15,932 nt of DNA, taken from the NCBI GenBank assembly GCA_021807975.1, contig JAKBCJ010000060.1, positions 1 through 15,932 on the forward strand, given 5' to 3'. This stretch comes from Pseudomonadota bacterium. Lineage in GTDB: Bacteria > Pseudomonadota > Alphaproteobacteria > Acetobacterales > Acetobacteraceae. The notes beneath the pieces were generated by a model. That model ran no database searches. It was given only the letters and a program-made list of their open reading frames with translations, and had not been told where the DNA came from. This document shows positions 13,918 through 15,932 of the stretch, piece after piece; positions within the stretch are counted from its first letter, which is position 1; each line of letters starts with the position of its first letter. The position numbers were made by a program, and so were the translations under genes.

Positions 13918-15030
13918 ATGATGCAGGCAGCATCATCGTCGGCAGACATGAACACCCCGCTAAAAGACGCTTTATCCAATACACTCCCGGCGGTCAGGCC
14001 GGCCGATCGGGTACCGGCGCCTGTCCTTCCGGCACCCGAACCGGACAAGCGGCCCTGGCGCAAACGCACGCTGCTGCTGTTGATCGTGTTGATCGGCGCT
14101 ATCGGCGCCAGCACCTGGTGGTTTTACCCACGAAACGGATTGCCCCCCGGGATCGCCTTCGGCAACGGGCGGCTGGAAGCGGACGAGATCGATATCGACA
14201 CCAAGTTCGCCGGCCGCGTCGCCCAGTTGCTGGCCGATGAGGGCGACGTCGTGAAGGCCGGCCAGGTGGTCGCGACGATGGACACCCGGGATCTCCAGGT
14301 ATCGCTGCGGAAAGCGGCGGCGCTGGTGCAACAGGCGCAGCAGGCCCTCGATGAAGCTGAGGCCAACCTCGCACAGCAAAAAACGCAGGTATTGCTTGCC
14401 CAGCAGCAATTGGATCGCACGCGCGCCCTGGTGCCCAAGGGCTTCGAATCCAGGGAGGTTCTGGATCAGCGCCAGCAACAAATGAACAGCGCCACCGCCG
14501 CGCAGAACGCCACCATAGCCAGAATCCAGCAGGCAAAATTCGCGCTGGACGCGGCGATGCACGATGTGCAGCTTTATCAGGTCAATATCGCCGACAATTC
14601 GTTGGTCGCGCCGAAGGACGGACGGATCCAATATCGCGTAGCCAATGTCGGCGAAGTGCTTCCCGCGGGCGGGAAAGTCTTCACGATTCTCGACACCGGC
14701 TACGTCTATATGGACATCTATTTACCCACTTTGGACGCTGGACGGGTGAAGCCAGGCTCCGATGCCCGCATCGTTCTGGACGCCTATCCGGCCTACCCTA
14801 TTCCCTCCAACGTGGTGTTCATCGCATCGAAGGCGCAATTTACGCCCAAAGATGTCGAAACCAAGGACGAGCGCGACAAACTGATGTTCCGGGTGCGCGT
14901 GCGGGTCGATCCCGCATTGCTGAAAACCCGGGCGGACAGGGTCCGGACCGGCCTGCCCGGCGTGGGATATGTCCGCACCGATTCCGGTGTGAACTGGCCC
15001 GCATCGCTGCAAGCGGTCGAGATAAAATGA
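13918..15030 (+). CDS. HlyD-family periplasmic adaptor of an RbbA-type ABC exporter (YhiI-like)
   Basis: The 370-residue protein has a Pro-rich cytosolic N-terminus, one membrane anchor (about 51-69, TLLLLIVLIGAIGASTWWF), a biotinyl-lipoyl half (82-122, NGRLEADEIDIDTKFAGRV), and a long Gln/Ala-rich coiled-coil hairpin (126-222). The second lipoyl half is SLVAPKDGRIQYRVANVGEV at 228-247, followed by a beta-barrel. Such adaptors link an inner-membrane transporter to an outer-membrane channel. Its partner is the next gene, which overlaps by ATGA. The order adaptor then RbbA-like ATPase matches E. coli yhiI-rbbA-yhhJ, so a downstream permease is expected beyond the edge. ATGs at 13918, 13921 and 13948 are all possible starts and none has a clear ribosome binding site. 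The substrate is unknown. Confidence 0.85.
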   Translation: MMQAASSSADMNTPLKDALSNTLPAVRPADRVPAPVLPAPEPDKRPWRKRTLLLLIVLIGAIGASTWWFYPRNGLPPGIAFGNGRLEADEIDIDTKFAGRVAQLLADEGDVVKAGQVVATMDTRDLQVSLRKAAALVQQAQQALDEAEANLAQQKTQVLLAQQQLDRTRALVPKGFESREVLDQRQQQMNSATAAQNATIARIQQAKFALDAAMHDVQLYQVNIADNSLVAPKDGRIQYRVANVGEVLPAGGKVFTILDTGYVYMDIYLPTLDAGRVKPGSDARIVLDAYPAYPIPSNVVFIASKAQFTPKDVETKDERDKLMFRVRVRVDPALLKTRADRVRTGLPGVGYVRTDSGVNWPASLQAVEIK

Positions 15031-15932
15031 TCGGGCATGACAGGCGGATGGCCGCCCGCCTGGAGAATGTTGGACTGCGTTATCGCAAGGTCCTCGCGCT
15101 GGACGCGGTCACGCTCAATCTGCCCGCCGGGTGCGTGATCGGGCTGATCGGGCCGGATGGCGTGGGTAAATCCTCGGTGCTGAGCCTGATCGCCGGTTCC
15201 CGGCAGATTCAATCCGGCACCGTTCAGGTTCTGGGCGGCGATATGGCCGATGCGGGTTACCGAGCCGAGGTCTGCCCACGCATCGCCTATATGCCGCAAG
15301 GTCTGGGCAAGAACCTGTATCCCGACCTGAGCGTCATTGAAAACATCGCGTTTTTCAGCCGCCTGTTCGGGCAATCGGCATCCGAACGGGCATGGCGCAC
15401 GGCGGAGTTGCTGCACGCTACCGGGCTGACGCCGTTCGCTGACCGCGCCGCCAGCAAGCTTTCCGGCGGCATGCGCCAGAAGCTGGGGCTTTGCTGTTCG
15501 TTGATCCACGATCCGGACCTGCTGATCCTGGACGAACCCACAACCGGCGTCGATCCACTGTCCCGCCGCCAGTTCTGGGAGTTGATCGAGGTTATGCGGT
15601 CACGGCGCCCGGGCATGAGCCTGGTGGTCGCGACGGCATACATGGAGGAAGCCGGACGGTTCGATTGGCTGGTCGCGATGAACGATGGCCGGGTGCTGGC
15701 GACCGGGTCGCCGTCCGAGCTGAAAGCATCCACTGGAGGTGCGACGGTGGAGGACGCCTTCATCGCCCTTTTGCCGGCGGAACAGCGGGCCGGTCACAAG
15801 GCGATCGAGATCCCGCCCTGGCGGAACCCCGATGGGCATCCGGTGATCGTCGCAAACGATATCACCTGCCGGTTTGGCGATTTCACCGCCGTCGATAAGG
15901 TCAGTTTTACCATTGGACGCGGGGAAATCTTT
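15027..15932 (+). CDS. rbbA: RbbA/YhiH-type ABC transporter ATPase, N-terminal part (runs off window)
   Basis: 302 residues remain open to the right edge. The first nucleotide-binding domain has Walker A GPDGVGKS (42-49), Q-loop Gln91 in MPQGLGKNLYP, signature LSGGM (145-149) and Walker B LLILDEP (165-171). GPDGVGKSS with VLGGDM, VCPRIAYMPQGLGKNLY and the later EDAFIALLP match E. coli RbbA closely. A second ATPase domain is starting (VANDITCRFGDFTAVDKVSF, then GRGEIF at the edge), as in the roughly 910-residue tandem-ATPase-plus-permease family. The switch-loop His of NBD1 is replaced by Ala204 in VATAYMEEA, a feature of this family as I recall it. E. coli RbbA is described as ribosome-associated, but the operon points to export. 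The ATG at 15027 overlaps the adaptor stop; an in-frame ATG at 15048 is possible. Confidence 0.88.
   Translation, partial: MIGHDRRMAARLENVGLRYRKVLALDAVTLNLPAGCVIGLIGPDGVGKSSVLSLIAGSRQIQSGTVQVLGGDMADAGYRAEVCPRIAYMPQGLGKNLYPDLSVIENIAFFSRLFGQSASERAWRTAELLHATGLTPFADRAASKLSGGMRQKLGLCCSLIHDPDLLILDEPTTGVDPLSRRQFWELIEVMRSRRPGMSLVVATAYMEEAGRFDWLVAMNDGRVLATGSPSELKASTGGATVEDAFIALLPAEQRAGHKAIEIPPWRNPDGHPVIVANDITCRFGDFTAVDKVSFTIGRGEIF

Overview
The window is high-GC, densely packed bacterial DNA. Gene content and protein style point to an alphaproteobacterium, most likely in the Acetobacteraceae/Rhodospirillales: the gph / glmU-glmS neighbourhood, a cytosolic PAS-GAF hybrid kinase and a sulfite-oxidase-type molybdoenzyme all fit. 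This assignment is by recognition, not by database search. There is no tRNA, rRNA, insertion sequence, prophage or CRISPR array. No stretch longer than about 215 bases lacks a gene.

Region 1 (1-4169, + strand) is a tightly coupled run. It holds the C-terminus of a molybdopterin oxidoreductase, a DUF2064 (CofC-like) GT-A transferase, a polytopic GT-C-type glycosyltransferase, a radical SAM protein with extra C-terminal cysteines, and a DPM1-like GT2 enzyme. The last three junctions overlap by 1 to 13 bases (4 at the first), so these genes are very probably co-translated. The logic suggests a pathway in which a cytosolic enzyme charges a polyprenyl phosphate with a sugar and the membrane enzyme transfers it outside, with radical-SAM and possibly molybdenum redox chemistry. 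I know of no described product for this combination, and it is the best candidate here for an uncharacterised system.

Region 2 (4176-6044) is a LysR regulator divergent from an aldo/keto reductase that closely resembles E. coli YdbC/PdxI (pyridoxal reductase). A near-perfect inverted repeat covers the regulator's ribosome binding site and start. Region 3 (6126-10442, - strand) is a phosphoglycolate-phosphatase-type HAD hydrolase followed by a 1205-residue soluble hybrid sensor kinase. The kinase has two complete histidine-kinase modules and two receiver domains in one chain.

Region 4 (10443-13834) is a glmU-glmS operon for UDP-GlcNAc synthesis. Its upstream region holds a TTGACA element and two successive long-stem inverted repeats, which look like a structured leader. 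A strong hairpin follows glmS. Region 5 (13918 to the right edge) is the start of a YhiI / RbbA-type exporter operon: a HlyD-family periplasmic adaptor translationally coupled to an ABC ATPase that runs off the window.
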